Shown piece by piece: positions 34,793 to 42,699 of a DNA stretch of 64,000 bases. The stretch's first letter is position 1. The number at the start of each line of letters is the position of its first letter. The notes under the pieces are model-generated. The model did no database searches, was not told the DNA's origin, and worked only from the letters and a program-made list of their open reading frames with translations. The position numbers and the translations under genes are program-made. The DNA is from [Actinomadura] parvosata subsp. kistnae (lineage in GTDB: Bacteria; Actinomycetota; Actinomycetes; Streptosporangiales; Streptosporangiaceae), in the NCBI RefSeq assembly GCF_900323885.1, contig NZ_OOHJ01000018.1, forward strand, positions 682,001 to 746,000. The letters are read 5' to 3'.

Positions 34793-36393
34793 GTCCTCTT
34801 GGCCTGCAGCAGGTTGATGCCGGGGTACGGCTGGGCGCGCACGCCGGACAGCTTCTTCGGGTCCCACGCCGTCATCAGCTCGTTGTGCACGACCGGGTAG
34901 AGGACGGCCTGCTCCGCCACGAAGTCCAGATATTGGTGGATCAGCTCCGTGCGTTTGGCCTTGTCCGTCTCCTTGACCGCCTCGTCCATCATGGCGAACA
35001 ACTTCTCGGTGTCCTTGGTGCCGTCCCAGTGGCTGTACTTCATCCACAGGCCGCCGGGCACGTAGTTGTAGTGCAGGATCAGGTCGGCGTCCATGCCGAA
35101 CTGGTTGGGGTTCGAGGCCGCCGCCACCACCTGGTAGTCCTGGAACTGGTCCATCTTCGTGAACAGCGCGGCCGTGTCCTGCGGCTCCAGCGTCGTCTTG
35201 ATGCCGACGGCCTCCCAGGAGGAGGCGATGGTGGGCAGGCAGTCGGCGATCCAGCTCACGTTCACGGCCATGAGGTTGATCGTCAGGCCGCTCACGCCGG
35301 CCTCCTTGAGCAGCGCCTTCGCCTTCTCCGGGTCGTAGTCGTAGACGACCGAGGCCCGCTTGTGGTCGGGGTGGCCCTCGTTGAGGAAGGAGCTGGAGGC
35401 GGTGCCGTGGCCCTTGAGCGCCACGTCGATCATCTTCTGCTTGTCGATGGCGTAGTGCAGGGCCTGGCGCACCCGTACGTCGTCGAACGGCTTCGTGGCG
35501 GTGTTGAACATCAGGAACATGTGGTTCATGCCCTTGCCGCCCTCGACCGTGAGCCCCTGCTGCTTGAGCTGGTCCACGTTCGCGTACGGGATGTTGTCGG
35601 CGATCTGCGCCTCGGCGGAGCCGCCGGAGATCTTGGCCACGCGGGCGGCGGCGTCCACGATCGTCAGCCAGTTCATCTTCTTGACCGTGGCGGGCCGCGG
35701 CCCGTTGTAGCCGTCGAACGCCTCGAAGGTGGTGTTGGACTTGGGGTTGTGCGCGGTCAGCTTGTACGGCCCCGAGCCGACAGCCTTGCCGCCCTTGGCC
35801 TGATCCCAGGCGCCGGCCTGGCTGAAGACGTGCTTCGGCATGATCTTGGCGATGGTCAGCCGGGGCGCCGCGTCCGGGAACGGGAACTTGAAGACCAGCT
35901 CCACGCTGCGGTCGTCCACCTTCTTCACCTCCTTCAGCCAGGGCTTGAAGAAGTTGCCGGTCAGGACGTTGTCCGGGCCCAGGATCCGCTCGAAGGTGAA
36001 GACCACGTCGTCGGCCGTGACGGGCTGCCCGTCGTGCCACTTGGCGCCGTCCCGGAGCGTGAACTTCCAGGTGGTGGCGTTCAGGTCGGCGGGCAGCGCG
36101 GTGGCGAGCGCGGCGTACGGCTCGCGGGTGATCGGGTCGGTGTCGAGCAGGCCCTCGTAGACGTGGGTGATGCCGGCCATGGCGAACGCCGAGGCGGTCT
36201 GCGTCGGGTCCCAGCTCTGGTCGTTGCCGTACCCGATGACCGCGGTGATGAGGTCCTTGTTGGATCCGGCGCCGACCGAGCCGGTCGAGGCCGGGCCTCC
36301 TGAACAGGCGGAGAGCGTGGCCGCGATGAACGCCGCCGCACCGGTGGCCCCGCTGTAACGCAGGAAGTCGCGGCGACTGAACTCAGAGCTCAC
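34789..36393 (-). CDS. ABC transporter substrate-binding lipoprotein (SBP family 5)
   Basis: 534 residues. The N-terminus combines a twin-arginine motif (SRRDFLRYSG) with a lipobox (LSACSGG), so it is a Tat-exported lipoprotein outside the membrane. The SBP_bac_5 core is clear (WDPTQTASAFAMAGITHVYEG, FTLRDGAKWHDGQPVTADDV, VRVRQALHYAIDKQKM). Such proteins bind oligopeptides, nickel or sugars; the aldolase in the operon favours a carbohydrate-derived or keto-acid-yielding ligand. It is the first gene of the operon, divergent from the FadR-type gene, with an operator between them. Confidence 0.9.
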   Translation of the reverse strand: MSSEFSRRDFLRYSGATGAAAFIAATLSACSGGPASTGSVGAGSNKDLITAVIGYGNDQSWDPTQTASAFAMAGITHVYEGLLDTDPITREPYAALATALPADLNATTWKFTLRDGAKWHDGQPVTADDVVFTFERILGPDNVLTGNFFKPWLKEVKKVDDRSVELVFKFPFPDAAPRLTIAKIMPKHVFSQAGAWDQAKGGKAVGSGPYKLTAHNPKSNTTFEAFDGYNGPRPATVKKMNWLTIVDAAARVAKISGGSAEAQIADNIPYANVDQLKQQGLTVEGGKGMNHMFLMFNTATKPFDDVRVRQALHYAIDKQKMIDVALKGHGTASSSFLNEGHPDHKRASVVYDYDPEKAKALLKEAGVSGLTINLMAVNVSWIADCLPTIASSWEAVGIKTTLEPQDTAALFTKMDQFQDYQVVAAASNPNQFGMDADLILHYNYVPGGLWMKYSHWDGTKDTEKLFAMMDEAVKETDKAKRTELIHQYLDFVAEQAVLYPVVHNELMTAWDPKKLSGVRAQPYPGINLLQAKRT

Positions 36394-36417
36394 GGATGCC
36401 TCCTGGGAAGAGATAGA

Positions 36418-36435
36418 ACATGGGACATCCCATGT
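36418..36435. promoter_or_regulatory. Palindromic operator of the FadR-type regulator
   Basis: ACATGGGA-CA-TCCCATGT, a perfect 8-bp palindrome, lies 25 bases before the binding-protein start and 94 bases before the regulator start. Placement in the divergent promoter region fits binding by the adjacent GntR/FadR protein and control of both genes. Confidence 0.65.
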
Positions 36436-36528
36436 CCTACGATGTGCGTAAAGTGGACGCTAAATGCCGCCACGGCTTGAGGTCAACGGAAGATTTCCGG
36501 ATTGTTACCTACGACGAAAGGATTCTTC

Positions 36529-37239
36529 ATGACCACAGTCCCGCGTCCGGCGCGGCCCAGCCGCGCCATGGAGGCCCAGGAGGGCGTCAAGGACCTCATC
36601 GTCAGGCGCGGGCTGGTCGCGGGCGACCCCCTCCCCACCGAGTCGGAGCTCATGGAGGAGCTCCAGGTCAGCCGCAACTCGATCAGGGAGGCGCTGAAGG
36701 CGCTCCAGGCCGTGGGCATCGTCGACATCCGCCACGGCTTCGGCATGTTCGTCGGCCGCATGTCGCTGGCCGGGCTGGTCGACGAGCTGACCTTCCACAG
36801 CCGCATCACCCTGCAGAACGGCGCCAACCACCTGGCCCACCTGGTCGAGATCCGCGAGCTGCTGGAGAGCGGCCTCGTCCAGCGCCTCATCGAGCTCGGC
36901 CCCGAGGTGGACCTGTCGCCGGTCGCCGACGTCATGGCCAGGATGGAGAGCGAGGCGCAGGCCGGGCTGGTCTCCCCCGAGACCGACCGGCTCTTCCACG
37001 ACCTGCTCTACCGCCCGCTCGGCAACCCCTTGGTGAGCCAGCTCCTGGGCGCGTTCTGGGACGTCTACTACCAGCTGCGCGACGCGCTCGGCGCCCCCGA
37101 CGAGCCGCCCGCCGACGTGGCCAGGCGGCACCGCGACATCTACACCGCCGTCCTGAAGGGCGACAGGGACGCCGCCGTGGCCGCCGTCCGCGCGCACTTC
37201 GAGGGCGTACGCAACCGCACGGCCAGGATCGGCGGCTGA
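36529..37239 (+). CDS. FadR-subfamily GntR transcriptional regulator
   Basis: 236 residues. The winged helix-turn-helix has the GntR signature (LVAGDPLPTESELMEEL, VSRNSIREALKALQAVGIV, HGFGMFV). The C-terminal FCD helical domain has metal-site-type sequence (IRELLESGLV, DRLFHDLLYRPLGNPL, RHRDIYTAVLKGD). FCD regulators bind small carboxylates and release DNA. GAAAGGA precedes ATG 36529. It is divergent from the ABC/aldolase operon and should be its repressor, with the palindrome at 36418 as site. Confidence 0.88.
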   Translation: MTTVPRPARPSRAMEAQEGVKDLIVRRGLVAGDPLPTESELMEELQVSRNSIREALKALQAVGIVDIRHGFGMFVGRMSLAGLVDELTFHSRITLQNGANHLAHLVEIRELLESGLVQRLIELGPEVDLSPVADVMARMESEAQAGLVSPETDRLFHDLLYRPLGNPLVSQLLGAFWDVYYQLRDALGAPDEPPADVARRHRDIYTAVLKGDRDAAVAAVRAHFEGVRNRTARIGG

Positions 37240-37272
37240 GAGCCGCGCGCCGATCCTGTCAGGCCCGGCGCG

Positions 37273-37854
37273 TCAGCCGGGCCAGCGCTCCACGCGCCGC
37301 CACCGCCCCCGCCACTCGCCGAACCACTCCGCGAACCACGGATGCGCCCCGGCCAGCGGCATGATGTACGCCACCGTCTCCAGGTAGTAGCGCCGCTGGA
37401 ACCGCCACGGCATCCGGTGCAGCTCCTGCACGTTGCTCACCCGGTCCGACAGCTTCACCAGCACCGCCCGCGGCGGCGCCTTGGCCAGCGAGGCCAGGTA
37501 GTCGGCCTTCGAGCCGCCGCCCGGCTTGGTCACCCACCGCACGAGCGCCGCCACCTCAGGCCCGAACCGCCGAGCGACCTCGCCCTCCGTGCACGGCGTG
37601 TCCTCCAGCACGTCGTGCAGGACGGTCGCGACCAGCACGTCCCTGTCGCTCAGCCCCGCGCCGCGGACCGCCACCTCCAGCGCCTCCAGCAGATGCTCGA
37701 CGTACGGCCGCCCGGTGGGCCGCTGCTGCACCCCGTGCCGGCGCCCGGCGAAGGCGACCGCGTCGCGCAGCGAGGTCACGGTGGAGGCCGGAAGGGCCCG
37801 GCTCAGCGCGCCCTCCGCGTGCGCCCACGACGGCCAGCTCGTGAAGATCTGCAT
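37273..37854 (-). CDS. HD-domain hydrolase (RelA/SpoT HD-like)
   Basis: 193 residues with the HD-fold metal motifs: GRPYVEHLLEAL (first His), VLHDVLEDTPC (His-Asp pair) and KLSDRVSNVQEL (last Asp). This is the pattern of the ppGpp-hydrolase half of RelA/SpoT proteins, here without the synthetase. It may be a small alarmone hydrolase or related nucleotide pyrophosphohydrolase. ATG 37854 was chosen for its AAGGAG; an in-frame ATG 15 bases upstream overlaps the ribosome site. Confidence 0.75.
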   Translation of the reverse strand: MQIFTSWPSWAHAEGALSRALPASTVTSLRDAVAFAGRRHGVQQRPTGRPYVEHLLEALEVAVRGAGLSDRDVLVATVLHDVLEDTPCTEGEVARRFGPEVAALVRWVTKPGGGSKADYLASLAKAPPRAVLVKLSDRVSNVQELHRMPWRFQRRYYLETVAYIMPLAGAHPWFAEWFGEWRGRWRRVERWPG

Positions 37855-37904
37855 CCCGCTCCTTCGCATGGGGTGGTGCCGCGAGCGTGTCCTAGGCTGA
37901 GAAT

Positions 37905-38777
37905 ATGGCCGAGATCGCTGTCCCAGACGGGTCATGGACGTTCAATGGGGAAATGCTGCGGATCGTCCCCGGGAGCGACAAGGACATCGACGAGCTGCGC
38001 CGCACCCTCGGCGAGGTCCGCGTGCCGCTGGAGGCGATCGCCGGCGTGGCCTTCGAGCCCGCCCGCAAGGGCGGGCACCTGCGACTGCGGCTGCGCAAGG
38101 GGGCCGATGCGCTGTTCGACGTGGCCGCCGGGGCGCTGGGCCCGCCCGCCGACCCCTACCGGCTGGCCGTGCCGAAGGCCCGCACCGGCGCGGCCGAGTA
38201 CTTCGCCGACGAGATCCGCGACACCATGGCCGTCTACCAGATACCCGGCGGGCCCTGCGACGGCTACCTCCTGCCCGTCCCCGACGTGCCCATCTCGGCC
38301 ACCGCGGGCGACGGCGCCGCGATCTTCGACGGCGAGCGCGTACGGCTGGAATGGACCGGCTGGGCCGGCAGCGAGAAGGAGAAGGCCGGCCCGCAGGAGT
38401 TCCCGCTGTCCGACATCTCCGGCGTGGAGTGGAAGCCGCAGTCCGGCATGGGTTACGGCACGCTCCGCTTCCGGATCAAGGGCGAGCCGCCGAGCACCAA
38501 GTCGCCGCAGAAGGACCTGCGCTGTGTGTCCTGGGGCATCCAGCGCTTCGGCGGCGCCACGGCCCTGGTCGCGGCCGCCGTCCTGGCCCGGCTGCCGCGC
38601 GAGCGGGCCGACCGGCCCGAGCCGCCCGCCGCGCCCGCGCCGGCCGCCGACGACGTGCACGACGCGGTCCTGCGCCGCCTGGCCGAGCTGGGCCAGCTGC
38701 ACCGGTCAGGGGTGCTGACGGACGACGAGTTCGCCACCGCCAAGCAGGCGATGATCCGGCGGCTCCAGGACTCCTGA
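37905..38777 (+). CDS. DUF4429 protein with C-terminal SHOCT segment
   Basis: 290 residues. Two DUF4429 (PH-like beta-barrel) repeats can be seen. The first is about residues 8-90 (GSWTFNGEMLRIVP, VPLEAIAGVAFEPARKGGHLRLRLR). The second is about 120-200 (GDGAAIFDGERVRLEWTG, FPLSDISGVEWKPQSGMGYGTLRFR). A proline-rich linker leads to a SHOCT end (LAELGQLHRSGVLTDDEFATAK). The DUF4429-SHOCT pairing is common in actinobacteria and of unknown function. No membrane segment is present. It is divergent from the HD gene. Confidence 0.8.
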   Translation: MAEIAVPDGSWTFNGEMLRIVPGSDKDIDELRRTLGEVRVPLEAIAGVAFEPARKGGHLRLRLRKGADALFDVAAGALGPPADPYRLAVPKARTGAAEYFADEIRDTMAVYQIPGGPCDGYLLPVPDVPISATAGDGAAIFDGERVRLEWTGWAGSEKEKAGPQEFPLSDISGVEWKPQSGMGYGTLRFRIKGEPPSTKSPQKDLRCVSWGIQRFGGATALVAAAVLARLPRERADRPEPPAAPAPAADDVHDAVLRRLAELGQLHRSGVLTDDEFATAKQAMIRRLQDS

Positions 38778-38841
38778 TCCGCTTCCCCGGCAGGCACTTG
38801 TTGCGTACGCTCGACCACGCACAGTGACTTCAGGAGGGGCA

Positions 38842-39177
38842 ATGGTCAGGAGATCACACATGGCGGCGGTCGCGGCAGGAGCGGCCCTCGCCCTCGTTCC
38901 CGCCGGGCTGCCGGCACCCGCCGCGGCGGCGGCCACCGTGCTGCGCTGCGACACGTTCGTGCACGCCAACGACAACGACCTCGGCATCGCCGCCTGCAGC
39001 AACCCCACCGGCCAGACCTGGATCTTCCGGGCCGTGGTCGTCTGCGGCCGGGCCCCCGACGTCGTGGGCGAGTGGGTGACGCTCCCGCCGGGCGGCTACG
39101 GCGAGTCGCAGGGCTACTGCGGCGGCATCTTCACCAGCGGGGTCGGAGCCGTCGGCGTGGACGAGCGACCGGCCTGA
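38842..39177 (+). CDS. Small secreted protein, unrecognised
   Basis: 111 residues with a clear Sec signal peptide (VRRSHMAAVAAGAALALVP, then PAAAAATV as cleavage region). The mature part of about 80 residues has four cysteines (LRCDTFV, AACSNPTG, VVCGRAPD, GYCGGIF), probably two disulfides. AGGAGGGG precedes ATG 38842. It is transcribed alone and a strong terminator follows. The family and role are unknown. Confidence 0.7.
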   Translation: MVRRSHMAAVAAGAALALVPAGLPAPAAAAATVLRCDTFVHANDNDLGIAACSNPTGQTWIFRAVVVCGRAPDVVGEWVTLPPGGYGESQGYCGGIFTSGVGAVGVDERPA

Positions 39178-39194
39178 GCCCCCGGGAACGACGA

Positions 39195-39220
39195 AGGGCA
39201 CCGTCGCCGGACGGTGCCCT
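39195..39220 (+). terminator. Hairpin terminator after the secreted-protein gene
   Basis: AGGGCACCGTC-GCCG-GACGGTGCCCT is a perfect 11-bp stem with a four-base loop, 18 bases after the stop. It marks the likely left boundary of the biosynthetic cluster. Confidence 0.8.
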
Positions 39221-39424
39221 CGCCAGTCCCACACCTCGGTACCCCATCATGTGACCCTCCTGTGACCGCAGGTCGGATGTACTGGCAGGCGATGGGGATC
39301 TCGGTGCCGACGCAGCCCAGGTGGGCGGGCCGTGAGCCGGACCTGCCGGGGCCGTGAGCGACCGACCAGGCCGATCGGGCATCCCCGCAGGGGGCGTTGT
39401 CCAACAACGACGGGGTAAAGAGCG

Positions 39425-41140
39425 ATGGTGCTTGCGGGGCGAGAGCGCGAGTTGGGAGAGCTTGACGAGGTGTTCGAGTCCGCGATGCTGGGCCGGGGCG
39501 GCGTCGTGGTGATCAGTGGTCCTGTGGGGAGCGGCCGGACCGTGCTCCTCCATGAGTTCGGCCGGCTCGCGGGGCAGGCCGGCGCCCGGGTGCTGCACGC
39601 CGAATGCTCACCGGCGGAGCGCCACCTGGCAGGCGGCGTCGTCGGTCAGTTTCTGGGCGCGATGGGCCGGCCCGGATCGCGAGGGTGGCCGGACCTGCTG
39701 GAGATGGCGCGGGAGGTGCCGACCGTACTGGCGATCGATGATGTGGACTGGGCCGACGACACCTCGCTGGAAGTCCTCCTCTCCGTGGTGCGGCGGTCGC
39801 GAACCGCGCGGCTTCTGGTCGCGATGACGACCAGCCCCGACCGGCGGCCGTTCAGTCCTGTGCCGGCGGCCGAGGAGCTGTTGCACCGGCCGTACAACCG
39901 GCGCGTCGAGGTGGCTCCCCTGTCTCCGGCGACGGTCCGAGACCTGATCGCCGAGCGCATGGGACGGCGGCTCGCCGACCGGCTCGCCGAAGATGCCCAC
40001 CGGCTGACCGGGGGAAGTCCGCTGCTGGTCACGGCGATCATGAAGGATCTGGCGGACCGGGGCGAGGCCGGTGCCGCCTTCGGCGATGCCGTCGCGGCCT
40101 GCGTCCACCGGTGTGAGGCGACGGTGATCCGGGTGGCGGAAGCCATCGCCGTGCTGGGAGCGCACGCGAGCACCGACCTGGTGAGCGAGCTGGCGAGCGT
40201 CGGCGATCACCAGGCCGAGCGGGTGACCAGGCGGCTGGAGCGGGCCGGCGTGCTCGCCGGCGGCCGGTTCGCCCATGAGGCCGGGCGCCGCGCGGTGATC
40301 GACCGCATGTCGGCCACCCGCCGCGCGCAGACGCATCGGCTCGCCGCGCGGCTCCTCCATCTCGCGGGTCACCCGGTCACCGACGTGGCCGCCTGCCTGC
40401 TGACGGCGGGCTGGTCCGCGGCGAACTGGGCCGCGCGGGTGCTGGTCACCGCCGGCCGGCAGCACCTGCACGACGGGGCGCCGGTCGCCGCGGTGAGATG
40501 CTTCGAACTGGCCCTCGCGTCGGGTTCCGCGGATGCGGAACGCATGATCAGAAAGGCCCTGTCCGCCCAGGCGGAAGGACGCGCCGCTTCCGCCGACGCC
40601 GGCCTGCCCCTGTCGGAGCTGCTCGACGATCGGTTGCCCGAGCCGCTCGCCGCCGACATGTGCCGCCGGCTCTCGCGGCGGGGCCGGCCCGCCGCCACGG
40701 CCGGGGCGCCCAGGCAGGGCCGGCCCGGCACCCCGTACCAGGGCTGCGGCCAGACGCCGGCGACGGCCAGAGGTCAGGTGGAAAGAAGCACCCGCTCGAC
40801 GGACCCGGAACATGCCGATGGCCTGACGGCGGCGGAACGACGCACCGTCACCGTGAACGGTCAGGCTCCGCCGGCCGGGAAAAGGTCCGGCGCGGGCGCC
40901 CGGGAGAGCGACCTCAGAAGACGGGCCGCGTTGCTGAGCGAGGCCGAGCGTCGCGTGGCCGTACGCGCGGCCCAGGGGCGCACGAATCGCGAGATCGCCG
41001 AAGAGCTCTACATCACCCGGAGCACCGTCGAGCAGCATCTCACCCGGATCTATCGCAAGCTACAGGTGCGCACCCGGGAAGACCTCGGCCGTCTCGCCGC
41101 CGCGCTCCCTTTCGCGGAGGACGACATCGTGCCCTGTTGA
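39425..41140 (+). CDS. LuxR-family cluster regulator with degenerate Walker A
   Basis: 571 residues. The N-terminal ATPase-like domain has GPVGSGRTVLL where the invariant Walker A lysine is replaced by arginine; Walker B-like LAIDDVDWADD is present. The TPR-like middle is short compared with other LAL proteins (usually 850-950 residues). The C-terminal LuxR domain is intact (LSEAERRVAVRAAQGRTNRE, then ELYITRSTVEQHLTRIYRKL). Glycopeptide clusters often pair a LuxR regulator (Dbv3 in A40926) with a StrR-type one, as here. It converges on the StrR gene across a double hairpin and is the first gene of the cluster. Confidence 0.8.
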   Translation: MVLAGRERELGELDEVFESAMLGRGGVVVISGPVGSGRTVLLHEFGRLAGQAGARVLHAECSPAERHLAGGVVGQFLGAMGRPGSRGWPDLLEMAREVPTVLAIDDVDWADDTSLEVLLSVVRRSRTARLLVAMTTSPDRRPFSPVPAAEELLHRPYNRRVEVAPLSPATVRDLIAERMGRRLADRLAEDAHRLTGGSPLLVTAIMKDLADRGEAGAAFGDAVAACVHRCEATVIRVAEAIAVLGAHASTDLVSELASVGDHQAERVTRRLERAGVLAGGRFAHEAGRRAVIDRMSATRRAQTHRLAARLLHLAGHPVTDVAACLLTAGWSAANWAARVLVTAGRQHLHDGAPVAAVRCFELALASGSADAERMIRKALSAQAEGRAASADAGLPLSELLDDRLPEPLAADMCRRLSRRGRPAATAGAPRQGRPGTPYQGCGQTPATARGQVERSTRSTDPEHADGLTAAERRTVTVNGQAPPAGKRSGAGARESDLRRRAALLSEAERRVAVRAAQGRTNREIAEELYITRSTVEQHLTRIYRKLQVRTREDLGRLAAALPFAEDDIVPC

Positions 41141-41163
41141 GGGGCGCGGCCGGCAGCGGGCCC

Positions 41164-41212
41164 GCGCCGGCGGACGGCCGCGGAGCTGCTCCGCGGCCAT
41201 CCGGGCCGGCGC
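41164..41212. terminator. Nested inverted repeat between the convergent regulator genes
   Basis: The inner stem GGCCGCGGAGC-T-GCTCCGCGGCC (41176-41198) is perfect over 11 bp. It is enclosed by GCGCCGGC (41164-41171) and GCCGGCGC (41205-41212) plus GGA/TCC. It lies in the 140-base gap between the convergent LuxR and StrR stops and probably terminates both. Confidence 0.7.
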
Positions 41213-41280
41213 CTACGGTGATCAGCGTCGTGGCCGTCCCCGGGGGTTTCCGTTCCCCGCGGGGAGAGCCACGTTCGGCA

Positions 41281-42396
41281 TCAGGTCGCGACCGCCCGCT
41301 CGGCGGCGAGTCCCGTGAACCTTCCCTCCAGCCGATCGGCGAACTCCGTCCAGATGGCGGCGTGTGCTCGTGCCAGATCGGTGACGTTGGCGGCCCAATG
41401 CGGAGGGACGTTCATCAGGATGCGGTCCCAGTCCTGGCCGGGGATCGCGTGCAGGGTGAGCAGGCGCAGCAGGCTCCGCCCGGTCTCCGTGAGCCGGAGC
41501 GCGGGATCGGCCTTCAGCCGGTTCAGCATGGCCAGGCGGTTCTGATCCGCGGCGAGCCGAAACCCCCCGCCGGAATCGACTCCGTTGCGGGCGGACGGTC
41601 CAGCCGGCTGCATAGGGGATCTCCTGCGACCCGCCGGGATGGGACTCTCCCCACGTTCAAGCCGGCCCCTCACATCCCGGACCGTCTCCGGGGACAGCCC
41701 TACCTCTCTGGCGATCTGCCGGAGGGAGAGGGTGGGATTGTTGCGGATGAGCTCGGCCGCCTGCCGGCGCTCCGCGGTGCCGTCCACGGGCCGGACCCGG
41801 CCGTCCCGCCCGATTCGCGTCTCGCCCTCCACTCGGCTCCCGCGCAGATCCGAGACGGTCCTGGCGGACAACCCGGCGACCGACGCGACCATCCGATCGG
41901 ACCATTCCGGATGGCTGTCGATAATGCGCCGGGCGGCGCGGCGCCGATCGGAGAGCGTGAGCGGCAGGCCGTGTTCGATGTTCATCCGAACCGCCAGGAC
42001 GAATGCGTCGGCCTCACTGCCCTCAAAAAAGCGCGCGGCGATGGTGCGCTGGCCCCGTAGGCGGGCCGCGCTCAGCCGGTGCAGCCCGTCGATGACCCAC
42101 ATCGATGGGAAGTGCACCAAAATGGGTGGTATTTGCCCCTGGGCGTACAACAGCGCCTCCAGGTGCTCCGGATCCTCGCCGGCGATTCGCGGCGAGAGAG
42201 TACCCGACAGACGCTCCAGCTCAACCTCGACGATCGGCAAGCTATTGATGTTCATGCTGGTCGGATCCACGGCTTCGCCCCCGCTCATATCGTGGCCGGT
42301 CAATTTCCGTGCTGGTCGAACTCCGCCGCGACCTTCGGCAACCCCGGTCACGTCCCCGTCGAAATGTGCTCGTGCCATCACTGCGGTTGCCCGCAT
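41281..42396 (-). CDS. StrR-type ParB-like pathway-specific activator
   Basis: 371 residues from ATG 42396, which has AGGAGGTG just upstream. Family homology begins only at VDPTSMNINSLP, so GTG 42270 (329 residues, GGGGG upstream) fits known glycopeptide StrR proteins (Bbr, Dbv4, Tei15*) better in length. The ParB-like N-terminal domain has PRIAGEDPEHL, PPILVHFPSMWVIDGLHRL and FFEGSEADAFVLAV. Helix-turn-helix segments follow (WSDRMVASVAGLSARTVSDL, LSLRQIAREVGLSPETVRDV). Such proteins activate halogenase, P450 and NRPS operons through GTCCAA-N17-TTGGAC sites; one is at 55801. Confidence 0.9.
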   Translation of the reverse strand: MRATAVMARAHFDGDVTGVAEGRGGVRPARKLTGHDMSGGEAVDPTSMNINSLPIVEVELERLSGTLSPRIAGEDPEHLEALLYAQGQIPPILVHFPSMWVIDGLHRLSAARLRGQRTIAARFFEGSEADAFVLAVRMNIEHGLPLTLSDRRRAARRIIDSHPEWSDRMVASVAGLSARTVSDLRGSRVEGETRIGRDGRVRPVDGTAERRQAAELIRNNPTLSLRQIAREVGLSPETVRDVRGRLERGESPIPAGRRRSPMQPAGPSARNGVDSGGGFRLAADQNRLAMLNRLKADPALRLTETGRSLLRLLTLHAIPGQDWDRILMNVPPHWAANVTDLARAHAAIWTEFADRLEGRFTGLAAERAVAT

Positions 42397-42699
42397 GCCA
42401 CCTCCTGGTGTCGGCGCTCCACGAGCTTTCCCCGTAAAAAAGGATAAATGTCCACCCGTTGCCGAACCACCCCTAATCCGGACTTGCGCGGCCTTAGCCG
42501 CGGCCGCAACGCCCTGATCTGTAGAAAGACGGGCGCCGTCCATTCTTTCTGTCCAGGAATTGACCCGCGGCGAACGCGGCCGGCTATCACCGAATGCATT
42601 CCCGCCAGGCGTCCCGGCGCCGGGAGAACGGCCGTGGCCAGGGATTCCGTAATGCCAGGCCACGGCCCCGTCCTGAGGCCTTGACGGCGAAAGTCCGGC
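42397..42699. other. Intergenic region between hmo and the StrR gene
   Basis: About 300 bases with no convincing gene. Its right part holds the hmo terminator hairpin. The left part is less GC-rich, with an A-run (CCGTAAAAAAGGATAAATG), and probably contains the promoter of the StrR-type gene. I see no full GTCCAA-N17-TTGGAC box here. Confidence 0.5.
42630..42667 (-). terminator. hmo terminator hairpin
   Basis: GGCCGTGGCC and GGCCACGGCC form a perfect 10-bp stem with an 18-base loop, 32 bases after the hmo stop. It ends the antiporter/hmaS/hmo side of the cluster transcript. Confidence 0.65.

Noticed and set aside
39390..39404. GTTGTCCAACAAC just before the LuxR gene, with a GTCCAA half-site
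   Set aside because: No TTGGAC partner lies at 17 bases; only a half-site, too weak to call an operator.
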